Positions 47,114 to 56,221 of a stretch of DNA of 64,000 bases are shown here, piece after piece. Under the pieces are notes generated by a model. The model worked only from the letters and a program-made list of their open reading frames with translations. It had not been told where the DNA came from and made no database searches. Position numbers and translations under genes: made by a program. The stretch is taken from the NCBI RefSeq assembly GCF_023016045.1, contig NZ_JALKAP010000001.1, positions 362,893 through 426,892 of the forward strand, given 5' to 3'. The DNA is from Marinobacter sp. S6332. GTDB lineage: Bacteria > Pseudomonadota > Gammaproteobacteria > Pseudomonadales > Oleiphilaceae. Positions within the stretch are counted from its first letter, which is position 1. Every line of letters starts with the position of its first letter.

Positions 47114-48199
47114 TCAGTCGTACTTGTAGAAATCCCGTGGCAGGTAGCCATTGGAGTGCCAAATGGAGTGATGTTCCATGAAATCACGCTGACTGGTCAG
47201 TACGCGATTGAACATCTCATCTTCGGCAGCAATTTCATCCAGCACCTCGTTGGTGATCTTTTGTAGCTCACGCAAAACAGGTTCTGGCAACGTCTGAGCG
47301 TTTACGCCTTCTTTCTCATACTCACGCAGCGCGGTTGGCTGGGCCCACTCACTTTGAGCAAAGCCTTTCAGCGTAGCGGCTTCACAGCCCATTTCGATGA
47401 GCGCGCGACTTTGTGGCTCCAGCTTCTGCCAAACATCTTTATTCACCAACAGGTGAGAAGTGGTCAAAGTTTGGTGCCAACCGGGCATGATGTAGTTCTT
47501 GATGATCTGGTCCAGACCCAGCATTTTGTCGATGGCTGGCTGAGAGAACTCAGTTGCATCAATCGTCTTACGCTCAAGTGCCTGATAAATTTCGCCGCCC
47601 GGAACCATGGTTACGGAAGCGCCGAGCTTTTCTAGAACTTTGCCACCAATACCGGCAAAGCGGATTTTTAGTCCGTCAAAATCTTCCACGCCCTTGACCG
47701 GATTCGCGAACCAACCTGCGCCTTCAGGACCGATGATGCTGCACAGCATAGGGTGGATGTTGCGCTTGGCATAGATTTCTTCCAGCAATGCACGGCCATC
47801 ACCCTCGTAGTACCATGCCAGATAAGCGGGCGGCTCCATGTTGAAGGGAGCACCAGAATATAACGGCAAGGCAGGGATAGTGCCCTGATCGTAACCAACC
47901 CAAGTGTAGCCAGCAGGATATTTACCACCACCTACGGCATCCATAATTTCAAACGGCGGAACCAGCTCGTTCGGCTCATAGTAACGCAGTTGAATATCAC
48001 CACCGGATATGGCTTTGAGGTTTTCGGTCAGGTGTTTTACAGGCGTTGTCAGTCCTATAAGATGTGAAGGAAAAGCCAGAGGCACCTGCCAGCGAACTTT
48101 TTCTGAAGCCAAAGCATCGTTGCTGACCAAGGCGCCAGTCATGAACGCCGCTGCAGTAATACCCAGAGTCAAACCCGATAGCTTTTGTTTGATAGACAT
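47114..48199 (-). CDS. TRAP transporter periplasmic substrate-binding protein (DctP family)
   Basis: 361 residues with a signal peptide ending near ...SNDALASE. The DctP fold is indicated by VRWQVPLAFPSHLIGLTTPVKHL, FAGIGGKVLEKLGASVTMVPGGEIYQALERKTIDATEFSQP (the signature with the ligand-binding Arg just before) and ALIEMGCEAA. It belongs to the mannitol/chloroaromatic-type group of TRAP binding proteins. It is the first gene of the operon driven by the sigma-54 promoter at 48374-48389. Confidence 0.92.
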   Translation of the reverse strand: MSIKQKLSGLTLGITAAAFMTGALVSNDALASEKVRWQVPLAFPSHLIGLTTPVKHLTENLKAISGGDIQLRYYEPNELVPPFEIMDAVGGGKYPAGYTWVGYDQGTIPALPLYSGAPFNMEPPAYLAWYYEGDGRALLEEIYAKRNIHPMLCSIIGPEGAGWFANPVKGVEDFDGLKIRFAGIGGKVLEKLGASVTMVPGGEIYQALERKTIDATEFSQPAIDKMLGLDQIIKNYIMPGWHQTLTTSHLLVNKDVWQKLEPQSRALIEMGCEAATLKGFAQSEWAQPTALREYEKEGVNAQTLPEPVLRELQKITNEVLDEIAAEDEMFNRVLTSQRDFMEHHSIWHSNGYLPRDFYKYD

Positions 48200-48373
48200 G
48201 AAGATGATCCTTCTTGTTGTTGTAGTTGGCCAGTCAGGATAATTTCCCTGGTAAGCCTGGTCTGAATGTTGTCAGACATCGCAAGAAACTAGACGGACAT
48301 TTATGTATTTTGAGTCCTACGGAAGCGTCAGTCTTGTTTCCCGCGCTGCTCTGACGTCTTGCATCCAAGAATT

Positions 48374-48389
48374 AGCAGAGACCGTGCCA
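48374..48389 (-). promoter_or_regulatory. Sigma-54 (-24/-12) promoter of the TRAP-bdhA-aacS operon
   Basis: Minus strand TGGCACG-GTCT-CTGCT against the consensus TGGCACG-N4-TTGC(A/T): one mismatch, with GG and GC at the exact spacing. The start would be near 48363, giving a leader of about 165 nt to the binding-protein ATG. Two activator-site palindromes lie upstream and the neighbouring gene encodes a sigma-54 activator. The remainder of the 325-bp gap holds nothing else I can name. Confidence 0.88.
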
Positions 48390-48451
48390 ATACCATTTTT
48401 TATTTTAAAATCAATAACATAGAAGAAAACAAAAACTCTAAAGTAGTGAAG

Positions 48452-48469
48452 CGTCCTGAGAACCGGACA
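48452..48469. promoter_or_regulatory. Putative HbcR activator site, copy 1 (proximal, TRAP operon)
   Basis: CGTCCTGAGAACCGGACA, matching the palindrome TGTCC-N8-GGACA with one mismatch at the outer base. Its centre is at about -97 from the predicted sigma-54 start, the usual place for an enhancer-binding protein. Confidence 0.75.
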
Positions 48470-48514
48470 ATATCATGGAATGAGCGTACGTACTTGTACA
48501 GATATCAATACACC

Positions 48515-48532
48515 TGTCCGGAATTCAGGACA
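48515..48532. promoter_or_regulatory. Putative HbcR activator site, copy 2 (distal, TRAP operon)
   Basis: TGTCCGGAATTCAGGACA, a near-perfect palindrome (outer arms TGTCC/GGACA, inner GAATTC). The centre is at about -160 and 63 bp (about six helical turns) from copy 1. It covers the stop codon of the activator gene itself (TGA at 48525-48527). Confidence 0.78.
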
Positions 48533-49970
48533 TTTTGGCGAGCTTCTCATACAGCACGGACCGGGAAATGCCCAAGAGCCGGGCAGCTTTGGTACGGTTG
48601 CCCCTGCTTGCGACCAGTGCCTCTTCAACCGCCTGAGCTTCCGCCTCAGCCAGTGTTTCAGCTAATGGCCTGATGGGGCGCGACGAAACCCGCAAGGCCG
48701 GGCGAACCCCAGCCCGCGGCAAAACCTTGAACATGGCGTCAGCATCCAGAACGCCACCTTCCTCACTCATGGTCAGGGCGCGCTCAAGCACATTACGTAG
48801 CTCGCGAATGTTACCGGGCCAGTCGTAACTGGCCAAAGCCGCAACGCCGGCGTCGGTTATTTCCGCGCGCATGTCCAGCCCTTCGCTAATCTCCCAGAGC
48901 AAGGTTTCACAGAGCAGGCCAATGTCTGCCAACCGCTCTCTCAAGGGAGGTATGGGAATTTCGAGAACGTTGAGCCGGTAGTATAGATCTGAGCGGAACG
49001 TGCCGTCGGCAATCATGGCTTCAAGGTTGCGACTGGTTGCCGCGATAATGCGGACATCCACCGATGCAACCTTGTTGGAGCCAAGCGGTTCAACCTCCCC
49101 CTCCTGCAACGCCCGTAACAGTTTGGCCTGCAACGGCAGAGGCATGTCGCCGACCTCATCCAGAAACAAGGTACCGCCGTTAGCGAGTTGGAATTTGCCT
49201 TCGCGATGCTTGCGGTCTGCACCGGTGAAAGCACCTGGGGCGACGCCGAAGAACTCAGCTTCGAGAAGATTGTCCGGGATGGCTGCCACGTTTACGCCCA
49301 CAAAGGGCTTTTCTGCGCGTCTGGAGACAGCATGGATTGCCTGAGCCAGCACCTCTTTACCAGTGCCGGTTTCGCCCAGTAAAAGCACGGACATCTCACG
49401 ACCGGCAGCCAAGCGGGCGCGACGTTTCACTTCAAGGGCTCCGGGGCTGGCCCCAATGAAATCGCCGAGGCTGTATCGTGTACTTCTTTCCTTTTTTGCC
49501 AGCGCTTTGCGCGCCGCCGCGAGATCCTGATGCAAGCGTCGATACTTGCTGACCAGAGGCGTTAGCGGTTGCAAATCATCGTAGAGCACAAACGCTACAG
49601 CGCCTTCTATCTGCCCACCTTCGTCATAGAAAGGCAAACGGGTAACCACCAGCTGTTGCTGTTGATGCTCCATGATATCCAACAACAAGGGGTTGCCGGT
49701 TTCCACCACTTCAGGCATGCGGGTTCCGGGAATCACCTGACGCACTGGGCGGCCGATAGCACTCGCCGGATCTTTCACGCCAAGCAATTGCGAATAACTG
49801 TTGTTAATCCAAGTGATGCGGGCGTCGCAGTCAACGACAATCGCACCGGCACTAGCCTCCTCAAACATGGGAAATAGTGCTTCAATAAGATCCCGAGTAA
49901 GCCCGGTTTTATTTTTTTCACCAAACAACTGTGTCATGTAGCGCGTACCGCCGGGTTCAATATCATTCAT
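48525..49970 (-). CDS. hbcR: Sigma-54-dependent activator of 3-hydroxybutyrate use (PAS - AAA+ - Fis HTH)
   Basis: About 481 residues from the ATG at 49970. N-terminal PAS domain (about 25-140). The AAA+ domain has Walker A GETGTGKE, the sigma-54 contact loop GAFTGA, and Walker B GGTLFLDEVGD. The C-terminal Fis-type HTH is VEEALVASRGNRTKAARLLGISRSVLYEKL. Upstream codons to 50054 cross a hairpin and are unlikely to be translated. The position between the 3HB-oligomer hydrolase and the TRAP-bdhA-aacS operon matches HbcR of Pseudomonas, the sigma-54 activator of D-3-hydroxybutyrate catabolism. PAS probably senses 3HB or a metabolite. Confidence 0.87.
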   Translation of the reverse strand: MNDIEPGGTRYMTQLFGEKNKTGLTRDLIEALFPMFEEASAGAIVVDCDARITWINNSYSQLLGVKDPASAIGRPVRQVIPGTRMPEVVETGNPLLLDIMEHQQQQLVVTRLPFYDEGGQIEGAVAFVLYDDLQPLTPLVSKYRRLHQDLAAARKALAKKERSTRYSLGDFIGASPGALEVKRRARLAAGREMSVLLLGETGTGKEVLAQAIHAVSRRAEKPFVGVNVAAIPDNLLEAEFFGVAPGAFTGADRKHREGKFQLANGGTLFLDEVGDMPLPLQAKLLRALQEGEVEPLGSNKVASVDVRIIAATSRNLEAMIADGTFRSDLYYRLNVLEIPIPPLRERLADIGLLCETLLWEISEGLDMRAEITDAGVAALASYDWPGNIRELRNVLERALTMSEEGGVLDADAMFKVLPRAGVRPALRVSSRPIRPLAETLAEAEAQAVEEALVASRGNRTKAARLLGISRSVLYEKLAKMS

Positions 49971-50020
49971 GTTGAAAGCCCTGACACCCGGCAAGCCGAG
50001 TATTCCGTCGGAAGTATATG

Positions 50021-50052
50021 GCCCTCTCGGCAGCGTGAGCAAATGAGAGGGC
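50021..50052 (-). other. Hairpin between the oligomer hydrolase gene and hbcR
   Basis: 8-bp stem GCCCTCTC/GAGAGGGC with a 16-nt loop in the 104-bp gap. No T tract follows, so it is either a weak terminator or a processing/stability element between the two genes. It also argues against an hbcR start at 50054. Confidence 0.5.
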
Positions 50053-50074
50053 ACGCGCGATCACAAAAAGGCTG

Positions 50075-52189
50075 TCACTCCGGGATGCGCAACTCGCTAT
50101 CAATCAGGAGAATTAAATCTCCATCTGCCGGTTGCGCTGCAATTTCAGGAAGGTTGCTCTCGGCCAGAGGCGTTGCCATATCTCCTCGCGGCGTAGTGCG
50201 GACTACCTGACTCGGCGGCAGTTCGGTGCCGTTGGTCAAACGCTCCCATACCAAGTCCAGAGCTTGAAAATAGTAATGGTGCAACGGCACATAGCGATCA
50301 CCTACACCCGCGAACTGGTTCAGGATGTCGAGGTGGTGAGCGTTGAGCACTTCGTAATAGCGAAGCTCGCTGGCAGCGCCCTCAACCCGCTGATTAAGTC
50401 CGTAGTATGGCCGGGATGTATGGTTGATGGGCAAAATGGCATCCGCCCGACCCGTCACAAACACTGTGGGCTTGCCACGGAGGTTTCCGGTTGCTCTGAT
50501 GTCTTCGATGCCTTCAGCGATTGCTGAAGCCAGTGTGGCATCAGCGCCCGTCAAGACATCCCCTGTGATGGCATCACGGCCCAAAGCCAAGCTATGCAGG
50601 CACAACAAGGCGTCCAAGCCGTAATCAACCTGACTACTGCTTGGGGACACACTTGTAGGAAGCGCCGTGGGCTGGCCTTCAGCGTCATCGTATACAATAT
50701 CGACGCCAGCAGTGGGTGGGATACCGTTACTGGCTGCAAAGGCGGCAGCCTCCCTGGCATTCGTGAAAGACGTCACCGCGCCCGCAGTGTCTGTTGCGGC
50801 AAAACTGAGCCCGCACACTCGGTCTTCCACACCCGCACGGCCATAGGCATTGGCGTAAGTCATGGCAATGCTCTGGGCGACTTTGGAGGCAAAGTGCACT
50901 GGTGCAAGCAGATTCTGCTCGGGCTGGATGCCGAAGTCCTGATTCAGGATTCGCTGCGCATCTGTTGCACGCGCGTCAGTGTCAGCACCTGTTACAAGGC
51001 CTTTGTTAAACAGTGAGTTGCAGATATTCTCGCGCACCTGAGCCACATTAAGCGCGTTCAGTGGCGCGCTATCGCGGATAGCTGGCGCCTGATTTGCACA
51101 GCCCTGATAAACCGCAAGCGCCGTGGTGTATTCGAGCAGGCTGCGACTATGCTCAGCAACTGCCGCGCCGGAACCTTGAACAATGGCGAAGCTAGTATCC
51201 ACAACCGGGTTCACATTGGGCTCGGACACCGCCACGCCATCAATCAACCCGTTGATATCCTGTTCTGCAGCGCGGACGGAAGAACCGCCACCATTGGAAA
51301 CGCTGGACGCGATAACCAAAGTATTCAGAGGCGTAATCGCGTTGCTGTCGCCGTCGCTGCCGAACTGCTTATTGAGCGCCCAGAACCCGAATTCAATTGA
51401 TTGCAGCACATGCTGCCCCCAATCCGCTTCCGGATTGGTTTTCGAGTGCGCGTGCTTCCAAGCCAAACGATCGGGCCACAGAGCGTTGAAATCTCCGCGC
51501 TCTGCATCGGTAAGATCTGCGCGGAACTGTACGAGGTCATCTCCAGTTGTAAGTGTGCCGTCAATACGCTGAGCGGCATTGCTCTCAAGGTTATGCGAAC
51601 CCGTGCCGCTACCTTTATCGGTGTAAACCACCGCGCAGCCTTTTTTCAGGCCCCATTCCCCGGCTGTACCAATCGCCCCGTAAATACCTCTGGAACCCGA
51701 TGATGGCGCGGTAATCATACACGGGCTACTTGGGTCAAAGCTGTCAGGTATCTGGGCCATAACCGTAACGGGCACGTCGCTCCCCGGAACTGTCATGAAG
51801 GCGATGTATTCATGCCCAGAGATCATTCCTTCGGTGCCACTGCCTACGCTGGGGCCAAAGAACTCGCCATAGCCTCCACCAGCCGATGTATCGACCAAGG
51901 CACGGTAATTATTGTAGATGGCAAGCCTGCGCAACTCACTAGGCGAGGGGTTGAGAGCATCGGAGAACGTGGGCGCAGTAGGGCTGCCTAATCCTGTGGC
52001 GCCCATACCTGCGGTTAGCAGGTCATCTGTCACACCATCGTATTGGGTATGCTGAATATCGCCCTGAATAAATCCGGGAATCGGGTTTGCGGCAGGCGGA
52101 TTATCGTTGCTGCTGTTATTGCTGTCATTACAGCCACTAAGGCCAAAGCCTGTGGCGCCGATCAGCGCACAGATCATGATGCGTTTCAT
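50075..52189 (-). CDS. D-(-)-3-hydroxybutyrate oligomer hydrolase, lipoprotein
   Basis: 704 residues. Lipoprotein signal with lipobox GLSGC (Cys20), then a low-complexity Asn/Ser linker. The body resembles the 3HB-oligomer hydrolase family: [65 protein letters not shown], a probable nucleophile in [13 protein letters not shown], and a C-terminal [23 protein letters not shown]. The enzyme cuts 3HB dimers to oligomers into monomers. The lipid anchor puts it outside the cytoplasm, so released 3HB would feed the TRAP importer. AAGGA precedes the ATG; a sigma-54 promoter and two activator sites lie upstream. Confidence 0.9.
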   Translation of the reverse strand: MKRIMICALIGATGFGLSGCNDSNNSSNDNPPAANPIPGFIQGDIQHTQYDGVTDDLLTAGMGATGLGSPTAPTFSDALNPSPSELRRLAIYNNYRALVDTSAGGGYGEFFGPSVGSGTEGMISGHEYIAFMTVPGSDVPVTVMAQIPDSFDPSSPCMITAPSSGSRGIYGAIGTAGEWGLKKGCAVVYTDKGSGTGSHNLESNAAQRIDGTLTTGDDLVQFRADLTDAERGDFNALWPDRLAWKHAHSKTNPEADWGQHVLQSIEFGFWALNKQFGSDGDSNAITPLNTLVIASSVSNGGGSSVRAAEQDINGLIDGVAVSEPNVNPVVDTSFAIVQGSGAAVAEHSRSLLEYTTALAVYQGCANQAPAIRDSAPLNALNVAQVRENICNSLFNKGLVTGADTDARATDAQRILNQDFGIQPEQNLLAPVHFASKVAQSIAMTYANAYGRAGVEDRVCGLSFAATDTAGAVTSFTNAREAAAFAASNGIPPTAGVDIVYDDAEGQPTALPTSVSPSSSQVDYGLDALLCLHSLALGRDAITGDVLTGADATLASAIAEGIEDIRATGNLRGKPTVFVTGRADAILPINHTSRPYYGLNQRVEGAASELRYYEVLNAHHLDILNQFAGVGDRYVPLHHYYFQALDLVWERLTNGTELPPSQVVRTTPRGDMATPLAESNLPEIAAQPADGDLILLIDSELRIPE

Positions 52190-52251
52190 GGTCGTTCCTT
52201 ATTTTGTTGTTGTTTAGAACGGGCCGGGACCACGACCCGAGACCATTGTTA

Positions 52252-52267
52252 TGCGCATCCTATGCCA
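52252..52267 (-). promoter_or_regulatory. Sigma-54 (-24/-12) promoter of the 3HB-oligomer hydrolase gene
   Basis: Minus strand TGGCATA-GGAT-GCGCA. The invariant GG and GC are at the canonical spacing and TGGCA is perfect; the -12 TT is replaced by GC and -24 CG by TA, so it is weaker than the first site. The start would be near 52241, about 50 nt before the ATG. Two activator palindromes lie upstream. Confidence 0.72.
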
Positions 52268-52328
52268 TAATTTTATCTTATTGTTTTTTATGGGCTTTTT
52301 TCGAAACTCTTATATGCAAGACGGAACT

Positions 52329-52346
52329 TGTCCAGACTTCCGGACA
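52329..52346. promoter_or_regulatory. Putative HbcR activator site, copy 3 (proximal, hydrolase promoter)
   Basis: TGTCCAGACTTCCGGACA, with the flanking T and A also symmetric (TTGTCC...GGACAA). Its centre is at about -96 from the predicted start, the same position as copy 1 at the other promoter. Confidence 0.78.
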
Positions 52347-52413
52347 ACCTTGGCCCCCTTTCCTCTCGGGCTTGCACGGAATCACCCAGTTATAGGCGCT
52401 AGCACAGCCGGAT

Positions 52414-52431
52414 TGTCCTGAATCCCGGACA
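52414..52431. promoter_or_regulatory. Putative HbcR activator site, copy 4 (distal, hydrolase promoter)
   Basis: TGTCCTGAATCCCGGACA. Its centre is at about -181 and 85 bp (about eight helical turns) from copy 3, so both could face the same side of the DNA. Confidence 0.75.
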
Positions 52432-52482
52432 CCGTCGTGTTTGGCGGACAGCCGATTAAAGCGACACACCTGCAGCCCACCG

Positions 52483-52842
52483 TCAAATTCGGATAAACGG
52501 CAGCAGGCTTAGGCCCATGATCACCAGTATGGCTACGCAAGCGGCCAGAGTGCGAACAGGCTTGTGTCGAAGCATTTGCCAAGCACCACCGCTCTCGCCA
52601 CTCAGTCGCCGAGCCTCATAGGCTTCACGCTGGCTTTCCATGCGCTGGCGCTGATATTCGTGCAGCAAGGCTTTCGCCCGGTTCGCTTCGTCTGTGTCGT
52701 GCACCCAAAAACCACCCATGCTAATACCCCAACGGCTTGGCGGCGTCTCGTAAAAGCGCACATCGTGGGCGTCAAATAACGCCCTTATTTCGTCGGCTTC
52801 GTCATCTGGCACGTGGCGCAAATTCATCAGGTGGTGCGGCAT
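52483..52842 (-). CDS. DUF6164-type small membrane-anchored protein
   Basis: 119 residues. It resembles the family described as DUF6164: an N-terminal alpha/beta part (LRHVPDDEADEIRALFDAHDVRFYETPPSRWGISMGGFWV), a helix (ANRAKALLHEYQRQR), and one C-terminal TM segment (LAACVAILVIMGLSLLPF). Function unknown. It lies 52 bp beyond activator site copy 4, but its direction runs toward the hydrolase gene and it probably has its own promoter. Confidence 0.7.
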   Translation of the reverse strand: MPHHLMNLRHVPDDEADEIRALFDAHDVRFYETPPSRWGISMGGFWVHDTDEANRAKALLHEYQRQRMESQREAYEARRLSGESGGAWQMLRHKPVRTLAACVAILVIMGLSLLPFIRI

Positions 52843-52929
52843 GAAGGCTCGTTATCTGGTATCGGACAGGGTAATACCGATATCCTAACACCATAGACCC
52901 AAAGACCGAATTCACCACCGGAACCCTTC

Positions 52930-54342
52930 ATGACTGATCACCCCCTCCGCCTGCTGCTGGATTTCGACAACTGCGCCCAAAGAGATAAAGGCCAGGCCCC
53001 GGCATTTTTGCACCGGCGGGATCGCAAGTTTGCACTGACCTGCGAGCAGCAAAAGGTTGCGCCCACTCCGAAGCGCTGGCTGGCCCACATCAACCATCTG
53101 AGCGGCCCGGGGGCTAGCGCATCGCCAACGGAGCACACCTTGGGCTTCTGGCGTCGGATCAACAGTGGCTTTATGGCTTCGGGCACCCTGTTTGGTTTAC
53201 TGACTATGCTCGGCTTACTGTTTTACGACGGTGGCCAACGCATCAACATTACGGTTTTTTTGGCCTTTGTGGCGTTCCAGCTTTTACTGGCGCTGCTAAC
53301 TACGGCGCAGTCTCTGGTGGGCTGGCAGCCTTGGGGAACACTGCTCCGGCGCTTTCGCAACAATCCCGAATCTGAGGTGTCGGTAAAACTCCAACCGGTC
53401 CTTATGGCAAAGGCCGCACAACTGGGTGGGCTGTGTTTTGCGCTGACCGGTTTGGCAACCCTGCTGATTATGGTGGTACTACAGGATCTAGCTTTTGGGT
53501 GGAGCACTACTCTTGAGACCGATGCCAGCCGCTATCACAGCTTTATTGTTGCGGTTGCAGCGCCTTGGGCCTGGTTTTTGCCAGCTGCTGCACCGGACCT
53601 TGCACTTGTGGAAGCCACACGGTTCTTTCGCGCTAACGCGGTCGCAGGCAGCATGGACCCGGCACGTTGGGGCCAGTGGTGGCCCTTTATCGCTATGCTA
53701 TGGACAACTTGGACACTGTTGCCGCGACTTGTCCTTGCCCTACTGGCGAATGTTCTAATCCGGCGCAAGGCTCGGTATCTGTTGGCTAACCACCCGGCTA
53801 TGCGAGCCTTGCTGTATCGTATGGAAACGCCAGCTCTGGATACGGGCAACGACCATAACGATGCCTCGGATTTGCCGGACACCGAAACACATCTCACACT
53901 AAAACCTTTGCCTGAGGCCAGTACTGCCCTGTGCTGGGCAGGCGCGGGCGACCCGGAGTTACCGGATGCACTCAGTGCAGGCAAGAGCCTGATTGCCAAA
54001 GTGGGCGGGCGGATGACGCTCGCGCAAGACCGGCAGGTTCTAGAGCAGGTGGCCAAACAACTGACACAGACACACAACGAATCCGTCCTTCTGATAACAC
54101 GCAGCTGGGAGCCTCCTACGGGAGAGTTGGAAGATTTTCTGATGTCTGCACGGGAACTCTGGCCTGAAGCATCGCAGATTGCCTTGGTGCCATTGGCTAC
54201 CCGCATTGAGCGTGAACCGGATGCCCATCAGGTGCAGCAATGGCTGAGATTTGCCAAGCGGGTCGGGCCGGAGTTTGTAACGGTTAGCCTGATACCAACG
54301 CACGGAACCCTTCCGGATGTGAACGGGGGAATTATGCAATGA
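52930..54342 (+). CDS. DUF2868-family membrane protein
   Basis: 470 residues. Four TM helices lie between about 75 and 280 (MASGTLFGLLTMLGLLFYDGG, NITVFLAFVAFQLLLALLTT, and others), with a soluble C-terminal part. The DUF2868 pattern is seen in LLDFDNCAQRDK at the start and GSMDPARWGQWWPFIAMLWTTWTLLPRL. It overlaps the next gene by 4 bp (ATGA). DUF2868 and DUF3482 genes commonly pair, so they probably form one membrane-GTPase unit of unknown role. Confidence 0.82.
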   Translation: MTDHPLRLLLDFDNCAQRDKGQAPAFLHRRDRKFALTCEQQKVAPTPKRWLAHINHLSGPGASASPTEHTLGFWRRINSGFMASGTLFGLLTMLGLLFYDGGQRINITVFLAFVAFQLLLALLTTAQSLVGWQPWGTLLRRFRNNPESEVSVKLQPVLMAKAAQLGGLCFALTGLATLLIMVVLQDLAFGWSTTLETDASRYHSFIVAVAAPWAWFLPAAAPDLALVEATRFFRANAVAGSMDPARWGQWWPFIAMLWTTWTLLPRLVLALLANVLIRRKARYLLANHPAMRALLYRMETPALDTGNDHNDASDLPDTETHLTLKPLPEASTALCWAGAGDPELPDALSAGKSLIAKVGGRMTLAQDRQVLEQVAKQLTQTHNESVLLITRSWEPPTGELEDFLMSARELWPEASQIALVPLATRIEREPDAHQVQQWLRFAKRVGPEFVTVSLIPTHGTLPDVNGGIMQ

Positions 54343-55769
54343 GTACCGCACCTATTTTTGCCGTTGTAGGCCACCCCAACAAAGGCAAATCCAGCGTGGT
54401 GGCAACCCTGTCTCAGAACGATGCCATAGCCATTGCTTTGGAGCCGGGCACGACACGTAAGCGCCAGTCCTACCCACTAAGCGTAGATGGCAGAGTTCTT
54501 TATACACTGGTTGATACGCCCGGTTTTCAGCGCCCCCGACGGGTGTTGGAATGGCTTGAAGCCCACAGCGTGTCAGCATCTGATCACAGCGAAACAGTGC
54601 GAGCCTTTGTTCAACAGCATCAGGGTGATGGCCGCTTTACAGACGAGTGTGAGCTGCTAGCACCGTTGATTGAGGGGGCGGGGATCATCTACGTGGTTGA
54701 TGGCTCCGCGCCATACAGTGCCGAGCATGAAGCAGAAATGACCATCCTACGCTGGACCGGCCAGCCCAGTCTGGCGCTGATCAACAGCATCGGAACCGAC
54801 GACTACAGTGACATCTGGCAGGCCGCACTGGGGCAGTTCTTTCAGGTTGTACGCAAATTCGACGCAGTTCGCGCCCCGTTCGAGCAACACCTAAGCTTGT
54901 TACGGGCCTTCGGCCAGCTTGAGCCAGACTGGGAAAAGCCTCTGGATCAAGCTACCCATTATCTATTGGCTCAACGGGAGCAACGTCAGCATCAGGCTGC
55001 TGGCATTATTGCCAAAGCCTTGAAAGACATGATGTCGTTTCAGGAAAAGCGCACGCTCACACTGGATCAAACCGCAGGCACCAGCGACAGCACCCTAGCG
55101 GATCAGCTCCGGCAGCGCTGGTACCAGCATCAACGGCAACGGGAGCAGTCCCTGCGAGTGGAGATAGAACACCTGTATCAACATCAAAGTATCCAACGGC
55201 AGGAAGCCGAGCTGGAATGGCACAGTGATCACGACCTGTTCTCGGAAGACAGCCGCAAACACTGGGCCGTTAGCCGACGCTATCTGGCGACGGCCGGATT
55301 TGGTGCTGGCGCCGTTAGCGGTGCCGGGCTGGACGCTCTCGCTCTAGGCTCATCTCTGGGCGCCGGTGCTCTGGTGGGCGGTATTATCGGCGCTGCAGGT
55401 AGTTACATGTACGGAGGCCGATTCACTCTGCCAGTTTTAAACATTGGCTTGCTTCAAGACGGCCTGAAGACAGCCACCTTCGGCCCGGTGCAAGACAGCC
55501 AGTTTGGCTACGTAGTGTTGGGACGGGCCGTGGATCATTGGTGGCACATTAGCCATCGCAACCATGCAGGTAGAGAACTGCTCGACCTGCAACCCGCAGA
55601 TCATCACTGGCTGGATAACCTCGATAAAACAAACCGCCAAACCATTCAGAAAACCCTCGACAAGTGCCGAAAACAACAACCCTTGGACGAAAACCAGCGA
55701 TACAGATTTCATGGAGCTATTGAACAGTGCATGGCAATTTATGACGACTGGCGGTTGAACCGGACCTGA
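54339..55769 (+). CDS. DUF3482-family GTPase
   Basis: 476 residues. N-terminal Era/YfjP-like G domain: P-loop GHPNKGKSS (10-18), a Thr in EPGTTRKRQ, and DTPGF (G3). Middle helices are rich in Gln/Arg ([25 protein letters not shown]). A C-terminal glycine-rich hydrophobic hairpin ([41 protein letters not shown]) should insert in a membrane. The start overlaps the DUF2868 stop. Function unknown; membrane tension, fission or transport control are only guesses. Confidence 0.85.
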   Translation: MSTAPIFAVVGHPNKGKSSVVATLSQNDAIAIALEPGTTRKRQSYPLSVDGRVLYTLVDTPGFQRPRRVLEWLEAHSVSASDHSETVRAFVQQHQGDGRFTDECELLAPLIEGAGIIYVVDGSAPYSAEHEAEMTILRWTGQPSLALINSIGTDDYSDIWQAALGQFFQVVRKFDAVRAPFEQHLSLLRAFGQLEPDWEKPLDQATHYLLAQREQRQHQAAGIIAKALKDMMSFQEKRTLTLDQTAGTSDSTLADQLRQRWYQHQRQREQSLRVEIEHLYQHQSIQRQEAELEWHSDHDLFSEDSRKHWAVSRRYLATAGFGAGAVSGAGLDALALGSSLGAGALVGGIIGAAGSYMYGGRFTLPVLNIGLLQDGLKTATFGPVQDSQFGYVVLGRAVDHWWHISHRNHAGRELLDLQPADHHWLDNLDKTNRQTIQKTLDKCRKQQPLDENQRYRFHGAIEQCMAIYDDWRLNRT

Positions 55770-55819
55770 AAGGAGTGTTTATACTGTATGGCTATTCCAT
55801 CACAAAACGAGGAATGCTA

Positions 55820-56215
55820 ATGAAAATTGTACGAGTCCAGGACATCATCGGTACCGAACGTGAAGTACATGGCCCCGGCTGGACAAGCCGTCGCATGTTG
55901 TTGAAAAAAGACGGCATGGGTTTCTCTTTCCACGAAACGATCATTCCTGCAGGTGCCGAGCTTAACCTGTGGTACAAGCATCATCTGGAAGCCGTTTACT
56001 GCGTAGCCGGTAATGGCAGCATCACAGACAAAGCCACTGGTGAAACCCACCAAATCTCCGACGGCACCCTCTACGCTCTCGACAAGCACGACCAACACAC
56101 ACTCCGCGGTGGCACTGAAGACATGCGTCTTATCTGCTCGTTCAACCCGCCCGTTACGGGCCAGGAAGTTCACGACGAAGACGGCGCCTATCTGCCGGAT
56201 ACCAGCGAAGACTGA
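55820..56215 (+). CDS. ectC: Ectoine synthase EctC, encoded without ectA or ectB
   Basis: 131 residues from the ATG at 55820. This start gives EctC numbering in exact register: the iron ligands described for Paenibacillus EctC fall at Glu57 (HHLEAVYC), Tyr85 (TLYALDKHD) and His93. The blocks [20 protein letters not shown] and [17 protein letters not shown] are typical. It closes N-gamma-acetyl-DABA to ectoine, but the genes making that substrate are not in this window. GAGGA precedes the start. An MFS gene follows 6 bp on. Orphan ectC genes are known elsewhere, e.g. Pseudomonas syringae. Confidence 0.92.
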   Translation: MKIVRVQDIIGTEREVHGPGWTSRRMLLKKDGMGFSFHETIIPAGAELNLWYKHHLEAVYCVAGNGSITDKATGETHQISDGTLYALDKHDQHTLRGGTEDMRLICSFNPPVTGQEVHDEDGAYLPDTSED

Positions 56216-56221
56216 TCGCTC

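Noticed and set aside
49971..50054. N-terminal 28-codon extension of the sigma-54 activator
   Set aside because: These codons run over a hairpin and read as non-conserved sequence before the PAS region; the ATG at 49970 gives a normal length.
53535..54206. 223-codon open frame opposite the DUF2868 gene
   Set aside because: Antisense shadow; Arg/Ser/Ala-rich with no motif, while the plus-strand gene has TM segments, family motifs and a coupled neighbour.
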